DNA of 64,000 nucleotides. It comes from Clostridium sp. AM58-1XD (GTDB taxonomy: Bacteria; Bacillota; Clostridia; Lachnospirales; Lachnospiraceae). The position numbers and the translations under genes were made by a program. Below the pieces are notes generated by a model. That model had not been told where the DNA came from. It did not search any database and saw only the letters and a list, made by a program, of their open reading frames with translations. The DNA is taken from NCBI RefSeq assembly GCF_003464085.1, contig NZ_QSDR01000014.1, positions 1-64,000 on the forward strand. Direction: 5' to 3'. The number at the start of each line of letters is the position of its first letter. Within the stretch, counting starts at the first letter, position 1. Below, piece by piece: positions 55,935 to 64,000 of the stretch.

Positions 55935-55990
55935 TTGTTTAAACAACTTTCCTTTGATTTCAATATATCATGTTTAAACAAGTTAGTCAA
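55935..55990 (-). promoter_or_regulatory. tre promoter with two TreR operators
   Basis: On the minus strand TTGACT (55985-55990) and TATATT (55962-55967) are 17 bases apart. TGTTTAAACA (55971-55980) lies inside the spacer, and the palindrome TTGTTTAAACAA (55935-55946) lies just past the expected start. The centres are about 35 bases apart, which would suit looping or paired blocking by TreR. Binding is inferred. Confidence 0.75.
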
Positions 55991-56103
55991 GATCTTTTTG
56001 TAACTTTCTCCATTTCAAATTGCGCCCCCTGCCGTTCTCTGAATGCCCTCTGATTCACAGGAACCGGGAGGTTCCGAACCATTACAGAGGAATAAAAAAC
56101 AAA

Positions 56104-56127
56104 GAAGACCGTTAAAAAACGATCTTC
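56104..56127 (-). terminator. Terminator between treR and treB
   Basis: Read leftward, GAAGATCGTT...AACGGTCTTC is followed by TTTGTTTTTTATTC. It separates the treR transcript from the tre promoter. Confidence 0.8.
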
Positions 56128-56196
56128 TCCACCTGACATTTTATATTGCATAAATTCCAAATCACGAAAGCCGGTCTTATCTTTTCCGTCAGGTTT

Positions 56197-56912
56197 TTAC
56201 TCTTTTGGCCTGATCAAAGAATGCAAACCGGTCAGGGCGGTGGCGCGACTGGGTAAATTCAAACATGATTCCCTGGCATTAAAGGTCACGCTGCTCACCA
56301 CCGCCACACAGTTATAGCCGTTCATTTTCATGTACTTCTCATCCAGTTCCGTAACCCGTTCAACGGTCATCCGCCGCTTCGTCGTCACAATATCCTCTCC
56401 GAGGACCTTTTCCATATATTCATAGACCGATTTTCCTGCTATCTCCGCAGTCAGTCCCCGGACAATATCCCTACGGAAATAATTATGATCAATAATCAGC
56501 GCCTCTCCATCGATATATCGGACTCTCTGCATATAATAAATTTCCGTTCCTTCCGGAAAACCCGTCCGCTTTTTCATTTTCTTGTCCACCGTCAGTTCGG
56601 CAAAACAGATTACATCCGTCGTATACTCCTGGTTATTACGGGCTACCGCCTCTTTCAGGCTCTCGATTCCTCCCAGCATGAATTCCGCCTGAGCGGTCGG
56701 CTGATAGATTACGACTACCCCTTTGCCATGTATGCTCTGCACATATCCGATATCGGCCAGGCGGGCGATCGCCTTCTTACCGTGTTTCTGGAGCAGCTGT
56801 ACTCTGTTACCATGGTGTTTTCTGACGGGATCAACTCCTGATATTCGTATTCTCCGCTCTCTATTCTGTTTTTAAGGTCTTTATAGATTTCTTCATACTT
56901 CACTGCTCCCAT
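56197..56912 (-). CDS. treR: Trehalose operon repressor TreR (GntR/UTRA, one-base frameshift)
   Basis: The N-terminal winged helix (MGAVKYEEIYKDLKNRIESGEYEYQELIPSENTMVTEYSCSRNTVRR) and the UTRA domain (GFPEGTEIYYMQRVRYIDGEALIIDHNYFRRDIVRGLTAEIAG) are in two frames. Restoring one G at about 56772 gives RRAIARLADIGYVQSIHGKGV and a 238-residue protein, the size of Bacillus TreR. It should bind the two TTTAAA palindromes before treB and let go on trehalose 6-phosphate. Confidence 0.9.
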
Positions 56913-57024
56913 AGTTTCCGTTCACTTCCTCTTTTCCTTAACCATTCCGCTCAGTTTCTACAGCGTCCATTTTATCAGAAGCCCCTCTTATTTGCAAGGT
57001 GCTTTCCAGGAAGAGGCGGCTGCC

Positions 57025-60000
57025 TCACTCCTGAATCCCCAGAGCCAGGGAAGGGAATTCCTTCTTTTCAAACTCCTGTACGGATATGTGTTTCTTGTTC
57101 GGATTTGCAAAAACAAATGTCTTATCTACATTTTCCAGATAATTCTGTATCTTATCGTTTGTCGCACTGATGATCGCCTGAAATCCAAGCCCGCGGATCA
57201 GGCGAATACAGCTGGCAACCTTCTCCGCGTCCATTTTTGAAAATGCCTCGTCCAGGATAACAAGGCGCATGGTAGGCGTCCTCTGGGTTCTCGCAGAAGC
57301 ATGAATTCTGTAAACTTGGGCAAAACTGGCCAGTAGGGCCACATAAAACGGGTTCTGCCCCTCTCCGCCGGAATTTTTTTTAATCATTTTGCTGAGAGGA
57401 ATCCTCATGGTCTCTTCCCCTTCGATAATCTGCTGCATATCAAAGGACAGGTAGGTCCGGTAATCTGCATACCTGTCCATCTGACGTTTCGCCTCTTCCA
57501 TCTCTTCCGCCGATGCATGTTCCGGTGGAATGAATATCTGAATCAGTTCATTCGTCATCTGGCCGTAATTTGTCTCATGTTCCATCGTGAACATGTTGAT
57601 CTGATTTTCCACGCCTTTCTGCAGACTGGATGGGTTGACTTCCAGAGCCTCATCCATGAACATATCGTAATAGCGCCCGTCAGGCCCCTTGTTTTTACCG
57701 ATGACAAACTGGTATTTGTCTTTGCCGAAATCCATGGTGCTGATGATCTTGTTCAGCTCATCCTTCCTTCTGAGTGCCTCACGGATTGCAGTCCTGATTT
57801 TAAAGATAAAGTCGTCCTTAAAATGGATCACAGCCGCCCTGGCCTGTTCGTCTGCCTTCCTTCCATACTCTTCCAGCCTGTCGCACCGAAGGTCCTCAAG
57901 AAGCTTGTCATATGGACCGTTATCGCGGATTGTAGGGGAAAACGGCCTTCCCGGGTATTTCCTCAGATATTCCATCCTCGCATTCTGAAGCTGGTTATAA
58001 TACTCATCCTTTTTATTTCCTTCTTCCTCAGATAACAGGTGAAATTTCTCTTTCAGACGCTCATATCTTGGATTCTGTATATCCTTAAGCACTTCTTCCG
58101 AAGCTTTCTCACAGCTTTTTGATGGTACAAAGCAGCTTGTCTTTTGAGCAAGCTCTTCGTTCAACGCCAGATTTTCCGCCATCTTTCTGCGGATTGTCTC
58201 TTCCAGCTGCCAGATACTCTTTCCTGCCCGTTCCGCCAGTTCTCTGGCGCCCGTATTTCCCTCTCCAGGCTTTCCCGCTCAGCTTCCCACTGGCTGATAT
58301 GATTTTCCCTGATTTCGGAGAGCTTCGCTTCCAGCTTCCTTTTTTCACCCGTTCTCTTTTTCAGGCTGCCGATGTCATTCAGAAGTTCCATGTACTCTTT
58401 TGCATCCAGCAAAAGCGCCTCCAGCTCAAGAATACGTTCACACGATCTTCTGATCTCTTCCTGAGGCTTTTTCTCCTCTCTGATTCCTTCCAGTTCAGCC
58501 TCCAGCTGTTCCATCCTCTTCTTCCGGCTCATGGAACCGATCAATGCATTCCGCGTATAATTCTCCGGATTGACATGCTGAAGGCGGAAGCTGTGGTAAA
58601 GCATGCAGTCCTTCGTAATGCCGACCCTGCATTTTCTTAATTCCTCCACACTGCTGCATTTCACCACCCGGCCCAGGAGAAAATCCACATATGCCCTTAC
58701 GTAATCGAAACCGGCAGTGACTTCCTCCGCCAGAGCTCCAGGCAGATTCTTTTCATTTTCTCCACTCTCCATCACCTTTTCCGTGTCAACGAGAGCTACC
58801 CGGAAATATCTGTTCTTGTCCAGCTCTTCATAGATTTTCATAGCCGTGCCTATGTAACGGGGATCCACAATCAGGGACAGCTTATTTCCTCCCATATAAC
58901 CTTCCACTGCATTGCGCCATACGTCGCTTTTAATATCAATGAGATCAGCTAGTACTTCCACGTGCACTGATTTACCGGTTTCCTCCAAAAGCCGTTTCTG
59001 AATATAGCTTCTGGCATGCTCCAGATCCTTGGGATATGCATTTTTTCCCTGTCTGAGCTTCTTTAAGTCCTCTTCCAGTTCTTTTTCCTGCCTACCAAGA
59101 CGGCGGATTTCCGATTCTGCCTCTTTCTGCTGCTCCGCAGCTTCCGACCTCATTTCTGCAATGGCCTTCTGAAGGCGTACAAGGGCTTCTTTAGTAATCT
59201 TCTGCTCTGCAAAGGCCTCCATATCCCAAAGAGTCTGATTCGCCGTACAGTCCTCTTCTTCCCATAAACGCAGCCGTTTGGCTGTCTGGTTCCAGCGCTC
59301 TTCGCTTCTCCTGTCCTTTTCCACCAGCTCATTTATGGAACCAAGGCGTTCTTTCAAATCTTCATACCCGCTGGAAGCAATCCGTCGCAACAGCTCTTCG
59401 CTCTTTGCCTGAGCCGTTCTTACCTGTTCTTCCAGCCTCTCTTTTTCCGCCGTCTGCTTCTGAACGGAATCTCTGGCATTTGCTGCCTCATCCATCGTGC
59501 CGTGAACTTTTTCCTGAAGCTCCAGAATCTCCATTTTCTTCGAAAGCCCGCTGTATTTGTCCTCCTCGCTCTCCGCTTCCTTCATCAGCCGGTAACGTCT
59601 GCTTATATCTTCCAGATCTCTGATTTCATTCATCGTATCTTCGATCTTTTTTCTCATACGGCCGTACTGCATCACACTTTCCTGCATATCTTCAATATGG
59701 ATGTCCGCTTCCGTACATATATATTCTTTTACGAAATCTTCCAGCTTGATATCCATCCGAAATGGAATTGCCCGTTTAAAAAGGAGAGGAAATTTCTCTC
59801 CGTCCAGGCCTCCCAGGTATACGTTGTACAAAAGGGACCGGAACCGTTCGTTGTGAGAGCCAAAATAGCAGTCTTCATCGGAAAACTCTCTCTTCAGATA
59901 ATTCTTTACCTCTTCAATCGTCATGGTTCTGTCCGGCGTGCGGTATTCATGGTCCGGCAGCCTGCCCTTGTGCTGGAAAAACAGACGGCTGACTGAATTG

Positions 60001-60383
60001 GAAGCCGTTTCTACGTCGAAGGCGACGCCTACACACTGGGATTCCCCTGTATCTGTTCTGGTGAATTCCATTACGATCGTACTGGAAAAATTCTTATTTC
60101 TCAAGTAGGAGAACTGGTTGTTCTCTTCTATATTAACCATACCTCTTAAGTATTCGATCAGGCTTCTGTCCGAATCGTCCGCCGCCGCTTTGTTGAAAAA
60201 GCCCCGCCCGTCCGTATTCGCATACAGTACGATCTGCATGGCATCGATAATGGTAGACTTACCGCTTCCAGAATGGCCTGTAAAGAAATTGATTCCCTCG
60301 CTGAAGGAAAGCGTCCTGTGGTTCATATAATGCCAGTTATTCAGGCATATTCTGCTCAACGCCTCAAACCTCTGCTCTGCCAT
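57025..60383 (-). CDS. SMC-like ATPase, JetC/MukB-like (one-base frameshift)
   Basis: Walker A is FFTGHSGSGKST (residues 36-44), followed by DAMQIVLYANTDGRGFFNKAA as in JetC. Long coiled coils (EEQVRTAQAKSEELLRRI and others) surround a hinge-like region. The C-terminal head has KNSGGEGQNPFYVALLAS (ABC signature) and MRLVILDEAFSKMD (Walker B). Frames join at about 58248-58251 (GCGCC to GCGGCC), giving 1119 residues. It is the motor of a Wadjet/MksB-type condensin complex. Its start lies 20 bases inside jetB, so the two are coupled. Confidence 0.88.
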
Positions 60384-61173
60384 GTCCGTCCTCCTCCATC
60401 ATAGTTTTCTCTCCTGTTACGGCGTTCTTTCCTGTCACAATATCTTCTTTATCTTCTATTATAATATCTTCTATGGCGTCTTCAGCTGCCGTATTCTCAA
60501 TCATATCGTCTTCTGCCATATCAGATGCAGAATCATCCTCTGTTTCGTCTCCGTCTGCCTCTGCGCCTTCTGTTTTCTCATTCCCGCTTCCCATGCTGAT
60601 ATCGGCAAGGATCTCTCTGGCATCGTCTGCCATGAGCACGAGGTTTACTGTCGGATAGATAATGAGCCGTGTACTTCCGTCAAAGTCATCCATGATATCT
60701 ACTGGCTCTACGATCTGATACTTTTTCAGTACCGTTATTGCCCGCTTGACTTCCGTAGGCGTTATCCGTGAAATGAGACCGTATGCGCCAAGCCGTTCGC
60801 TCAGTTCTCCAAGTGTGGTATAGATATGGGCGGCTGTAGAAGCCGTCATCATCTGTTCATCATAAATGACCTTCAGAATCAGAAGGTATAAGGTCGCAAG
60901 CCTGGAGAGCTTTTCACCCATAACAGTTTCTCCCTGAATATAGATGACCCCCATCTGGCTGTCCTCGCGCACCTCGATCCCGCTGATTCGGAAATATTCC
61001 CGGATAAATTCCAAGTGCTTGCTGCAGATTCGGTAATCTCTGCCATACAGGAACCGTCCCTGCCTTCTGTCAAATTTTCTCTCCAGAATATATGTCTGCC
61101 TCTGGAGCATCTGAATCACATTTGTTACCGTTTCCTGCTCCTCCTGCAGGAGTTCATCATAATATGGTATCAT
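60364..61173 (-). CDS. JetB/DUF4194-like protein
   Basis: A 269-residue protein. The first ~195 residues fit DUF4194 (JetB, MksE-like): LEFIREYFRISGIEVREDSQMGVIYIQG, LSRLATLYLLILKVIYDEQMM, LSERLGAYGLISRITPTEVKRAITVLKKYQIVEPV and LIIYPTVNLVLMADDAREILADI, a tandem winged-helix kite plan. The last ~70 residues are extremely acidic (DETEDDSASDMAEDDMIENTAAEDAIEDIIIEDKEDI), an extension that standard members do not need. ATG overlaps the jetA stop; the end overlaps jetC. Confidence 0.86.
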   Translation of the reverse strand: MIPYYDELLQEEQETVTNVIQMLQRQTYILERKFDRRQGRFLYGRDYRICSKHLEFIREYFRISGIEVREDSQMGVIYIQGETVMGEKLSRLATLYLLILKVIYDEQMMTASTAAHIYTTLGELSERLGAYGLISRITPTEVKRAITVLKKYQIVEPVDIMDDFDGSTRLIIYPTVNLVLMADDAREILADISMGSGNEKTEGAEADGDETEDDSASDMAEDDMIENTAAEDAIEDIIIEDKEDIVTGKNAVTGEKTMMEEDGHGRAEV

Positions 61174-62527
61174 TCTTTTCTCCTTATAAATGTAAGCTTC
61201 GGATAGCAGAAGGAACCATTGTCGATCATTTCTCCCTCTTCTGCTTCTACGTGGTACCGTCCTTTTTTCTTTCCGGCTCCGTCGTATGCCAGGATCATCT
61301 TTTCAAAATCTTCCTCTGTCCGGATACTGTCTTCGGAAAAGACAGCCTTTCCGCCCGTCATCCGGCTCTCCACGAAGCGTCTATTTCCTCTCTGGAATAC
61401 CGCGTTTTCACTTTGTTCAGCTTCAGAATCTCATCTTTTGTGAGCTCGCGGACCGCTTCCTCCGCCGTCAGGTTCTCACGGAAGGATTCCCTCGGTTTTC
61501 TCTTTTTATAGAGTGATTTTTCCGACAGGATTTCGCTGTAGGAAAGGTTCATCCTGCTGCTGATTTTACTGATCTCGTCATCTGTATGCACGGACCCGGA
61601 GAGATGATTGAGCATCTGGAGAATCAGCCCCTTTGTATCATCCTCTCTGTTCAGCAGATGGTACAGGCGGCTCACGGTTACGCGGACATACTTCGTATGT
61701 TCCCTGTCCATATTGGCTATCCGCCGTTCAATATCGTCAAATCCACGTTCGATGCTGTCCAGCATCCTGACCGCCTCTCCTATGTCCGTCTCCTGACCGC
61801 TTCTTCGTACGGCTTCCTCCAGAAATTCCTCGTCTTCCCGCATTTCCTGAAGCCACTGCTTGATATCCGACTTGTAGAGGTAAAAATTGTCGGAAGTCTT
61901 CAGAATATGGTATTTTTTCCTCACAATTTCTTCTACATACCCATCCAGATGCTCCTGTAACAGCTCCCCGTAGTCACGTTTTTCCAGAAGGCTTGTAAAA
62001 AATTTATCCATGTTGTGAAGCATATCCTGAAGCGCCTTATTCAGCCGTCTCGTATTGATATCAGCGGTATGCAGAAGGCTCGTCCCGGCTCTGGCGTCGT
62101 TTTTAAAGGAAAACAGGTTGGCGTAGATGTTCTGTATATAAACTTCCGCCTCATCCATATTATCGTTCACAAGGCGTTCAAAGGCTTCAACAAAAACCGC
62201 CGCATAGTCCGGAATCACAATATAAACTGTAAAGGAGGCAAAATCATCGAGCCGCTTCAGCCAATGGTTTTTCAGCAGCCAGTTCAGAACACGGGTGGCC
62301 GGCGGTTCCAGAGCTTCCACGTCATTTTCCTGCTCTTCTCTCTGAATCAGAAACTTTCTTCTTGAGAAGTGATCTCCCAGCACCTGAATGCACAATTCCC
62401 TGCTCAGGAAATAATTGCTGTACTGATATTCTTCGCTGATTTTTAAAAGGGCTTCAATATAGACATCCCGGTTTGGAGACCGGAACAGTCCCCAGAAGCT
62501 CCCGGGAATTTCATTCATTAATTTCAT
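61170..62527 (-). CDS. JetA-like kleisin subunit (DUF5716-like; one-base frameshift)
   Basis: From MKLMNEIPGSFWGLFRSPNRDVYIEALLKI (ATG at 62527 with GAGGA upstream), the protein is largely helical, with YSNYFLSRELCIQVLGDHFSRRKF, a long central coiled region (EAVRRSGQETDIGEAVRMLDSIERGFDDIERRI), and FSEDSIRTEEDFEKMILAYDG near the end. It fits the JetA/DUF5716 family of Wadjet-like systems, which act as kleisins. The last 67 residues are in another frame, joined at 61375-61376 by restoring one T, giving 452 residues. Confidence 0.8.
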
Positions 62528-62570
62528 TCTCTTATCCTCTGTTATGTTAATGCCATTCATGAAAAATAAA

Positions 62571-62602
62571 GGATGCTGCCTGATCTTACTTCTGCAGCAT
62601 CC
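62571..62602 (-). terminator. Terminator after the GGDEF gene
   Basis: Read leftward, GGATGCTGC-AGAAGTAAGATCAG-GCAGCATCC, then TTTATTTTT. It separates the GGDEF gene from jetA; the jet promoter is not clear in the 44 bases left. Confidence 0.85.
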
Positions 62603-62636
62603 TGAGCGCCTTACCATTCTTATGTGCAAAACGGGA

Positions 62637-64000
62637 TTATGTCGGCTGTTCATCCTCCGGCACATATTTCTCAAAGCTGCCTTTGGATTTTTTCTTTACC
62701 CTGTACATGGCGCTGTCTGCAAACCGAATCAGCTCCCTGTATCCTGCCGTAACCTCAGGATAGCAGACGTATCCGCCTGACAACCGCACCTCTACCGTCT
62801 TCCCTCCAGGCATGCAGACCTTTGCATGCATGATATTGTCGTACATACGCTTTATATATTCAAACAGTTCTTCCTGGGAATCGGCGCCGTAAATAACCAG
62901 TATAAATTCATCTCCGCTGAGTCTGGCTGCAATCTTGTTCGGCGCTTCACATCCTTTTAAAAGCTCTGCCGCCTTCTTTAATATCTGATCACCATACTCA
63001 TGGCCCCAGCCGTCATTTACCGATTTCAGATTATCCAAATCGGCCATCAGGATCACCGCTGTTTTCAGCACTTCCGGCTGCCGGAAAAGGCAGTCCATCT
63101 TTTTGAAGAACGCCCGCCGCGTAGTCAAGCCGGTCAGCAGGTCAATGTCCCGCTCCAGTTCAATCTTTTTCTTTTCCAATACGTCTTCCGTCGCATCTAC
63201 GATAATTCCAAGGGTACTGCGCTTTTCCTGATAAGATTTTATCTTCAGATAGCGTGGTTTGTCTCCGCCCAGCTGATACACGTCTTTTTCATCTCCCAGC
63301 GGACAGGCGACGATACCGCCGATCATTTCGGCAAAGGCGTCCCTGTCTGCCAGAACTTTCTGCATATCTTCCTCTGTCATCATCAATATCTCGCCTATTT
63401 TACTCGTTGCAAGAACACGCTTCATGTCCTGACTGTATTCATAAACGGCCACCGGGATATCCACATTCTGAAAAACAAGAGATAACTTTCCCGTCATCTC
63501 CAGCAGGCTCTCTACCATCTGATTGATGTTGCTGCCCAGTTCTGCAAATTCCGGCGAACTCGTCTCATTTACCCTTACATCCAGGTCCCCACCGGCGATC
63601 TTCTTCATTCCGCCGATAATTCCGTAAATTCCATGAATAATAAACCGGTCCAGCATCCTCAGAATCAGAAAGATCACTGCGGCCGAAAGCAGACATAGAC
63701 TGAAAATCACTATCTTCATGTTTGACGGTATATTTCGATACAGGTTCTCATATGTACTGCTGATACATAACAGGACGTCCCCCGACTGGCGAAACACGCA
63801 ATAATGCTTGTCTCCTTCGATTTTCAGTTCCGCGGCAAATCCTTTGTCTCTCTGCTTCTCATCCGGCAGAATAAGTCCCATTCCCGCTACGTTTTTTCCC
63901 GTCAGACTATCATCTGTTGAACCGAGAATCTCTCCTGTCCGCGTATCGGCGGCAAAGGCGGTAATCCCCTTTTCCGCCGTCACCATGGTAAATATATAGG
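62637..64000 (-). CDS. Diguanylate cyclase with extracellular sensor (partial, N-terminus outside window)
   Basis: The frame stays open to the window edge, so the N-terminus is missing; an ATG at 63986 is not a convincing start. Seen: part of an extracellular sensor domain (ITAFAADTRTGEILGSTDDSLTGKNV), a membrane helix (MKIVIFSLCLLSAAVIFLIL), a HAMP-like segment (IGGMKKIAGGDLDVRV), a PAS-like region, and a GGDEF domain (DLLTGLTTRRAFFKKMD ... MADLDNLKSVNDGWGHEYGDQILKKAA ... RLSGDEFILVIYG). The signature is SGDEF, a variant that can be active. It should make cyclic di-GMP in response to an outside signal. Confidence 0.88.
   Translation of the reverse strand, partial: YIFTMVTAEKGITAFAADTRTGEILGSTDDSLTGKNVAGMGLILPDEKQRDKGFAAELKIEGDKHYCVFRQSGDVLLCISSTYENLYRNIPSNMKIVIFSLCLLSAAVIFLILRMLDRFIIHGIYGIIGGMKKIAGGDLDVRVNETSSPEFAELGSNINQMVESLLEMTGKLSLVFQNVDIPVAVYEYSQDMKRVLATSKIGEILMMTEEDMQKVLADRDAFAEMIGGIVACPLGDEKDVYQLGGDKPRYLKIKSYQEKRSTLGIIVDATEDVLEKKKIELERDIDLLTGLTTRRAFFKKMDCLFRQPEVLKTAVILMADLDNLKSVNDGWGHEYGDQILKKAAELLKGCEAPNKIAARLSGDEFILVIYGADSQEELFEYIKRMYDNIMHAKVCMPGGKTVEVRLSGGYVCYPEVTAGYRELIRFADSAMYRVKKKSKGSFEKYVPEDEQPT

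Noticed and set aside
62637..63986. Inactive diguanylate cyclase because the signature is SGDEF
   Set aside because: SGDEF variants can be active, and the surrounding catalytic residues (DLDNLKSVND and GDEF acids) are kept.

Overview
The window looks like chromosome from a butyrate-producing member of the Lachnospiraceae (Clostridia). The evidence is a complete acetyl-CoA-to-butyryl-CoA gene set next to phosphate butyryltransferase and butyrate kinase (the ptb-buk route), strong AGGAGG ribosome binding sites, sigma-A promoters of the TTGACA-17-TATAAT type, and several gene families that I associate with Lachnospiraceae (endosialidase-like protein, AK-rich DUF6465-type protein, biotin/sodium-pump decarboxylase cluster). 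I cannot fix the genus. Most genes run leftward (minus strand).

Layout. 0.2-6.3 kb: a tRNA-Trp, then a visibly more AT-rich catabolic island with an APC permease, a GntR/UTRA regulator, a RidA protein, a DUF2848-type protein, an NCS1 permease and a true creatininase-type amidohydrolase; the regulator probably binds matching 13-bp sites in front of itself and in front of the creatininase operon. 6.3-16.5 kb: the butyrate region. A leftward operon coaD-thl-crt-hbd-bcd-etfB-etfA starts at a near-consensus promoter; ptb, buk and a cysteine hydrolase run the other way. Six copies of a nested-hairpin element (conserved core around GTGGCYAAGYCRC) sit at the ends of these transcription units. 16.6-23.8 kb: a CAT-like acetyltransferase, then a stress operon (YtrA-type GntR regulator, mcsA, mcsB, clpC, endosialidase-like protein, radA). 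23.9-30.5 kb: two large surface proteins with cadherin-like domains, a lipoprotein, a 47-residue cysteine-rich microprotein, and a decayed secreted protein. 30.5-40.2 kb: an AbgB-type amidohydrolase, two GNAT-YoaP paralogues behind a structured leader, a five-gene biotin-dependent carboxyltransferase/sodium-pump operon, and a YitT protein. 40.3-50.1 kb: a D,D-carboxypeptidase, an AIM24-like protein, dinB, an RluA-type synthase, an RsmF-type methyltransferase, a membrane protein, an AK-rich basic protein, a deoxyinosine glycosylase, YedF and YgeY. 50.2-56.9 kb: a trehalose operon treB-treC fused in order to the general PTS genes crr-ptsH-ptsI, with treR upstream. 57-62.5 kb: a Wadjet/MksBEF-like trio (JetA, JetB, JetC) with no JetD beside it. 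62.6 kb to the end: a GGDEF diguanylate cyclase cut by the window edge.

Data quality. At least fourteen genes are broken by what reads as one missing base, nearly always in a short G/C (or A/T) run, and each becomes a full-length family member when one base is restored. I therefore annotate them as single intact genes with a probable sequence error. The secreted protein at 29.5-30.5 kb is different: it has a missing base, an extra base and an in-frame stop, and may be a real pseudogene.
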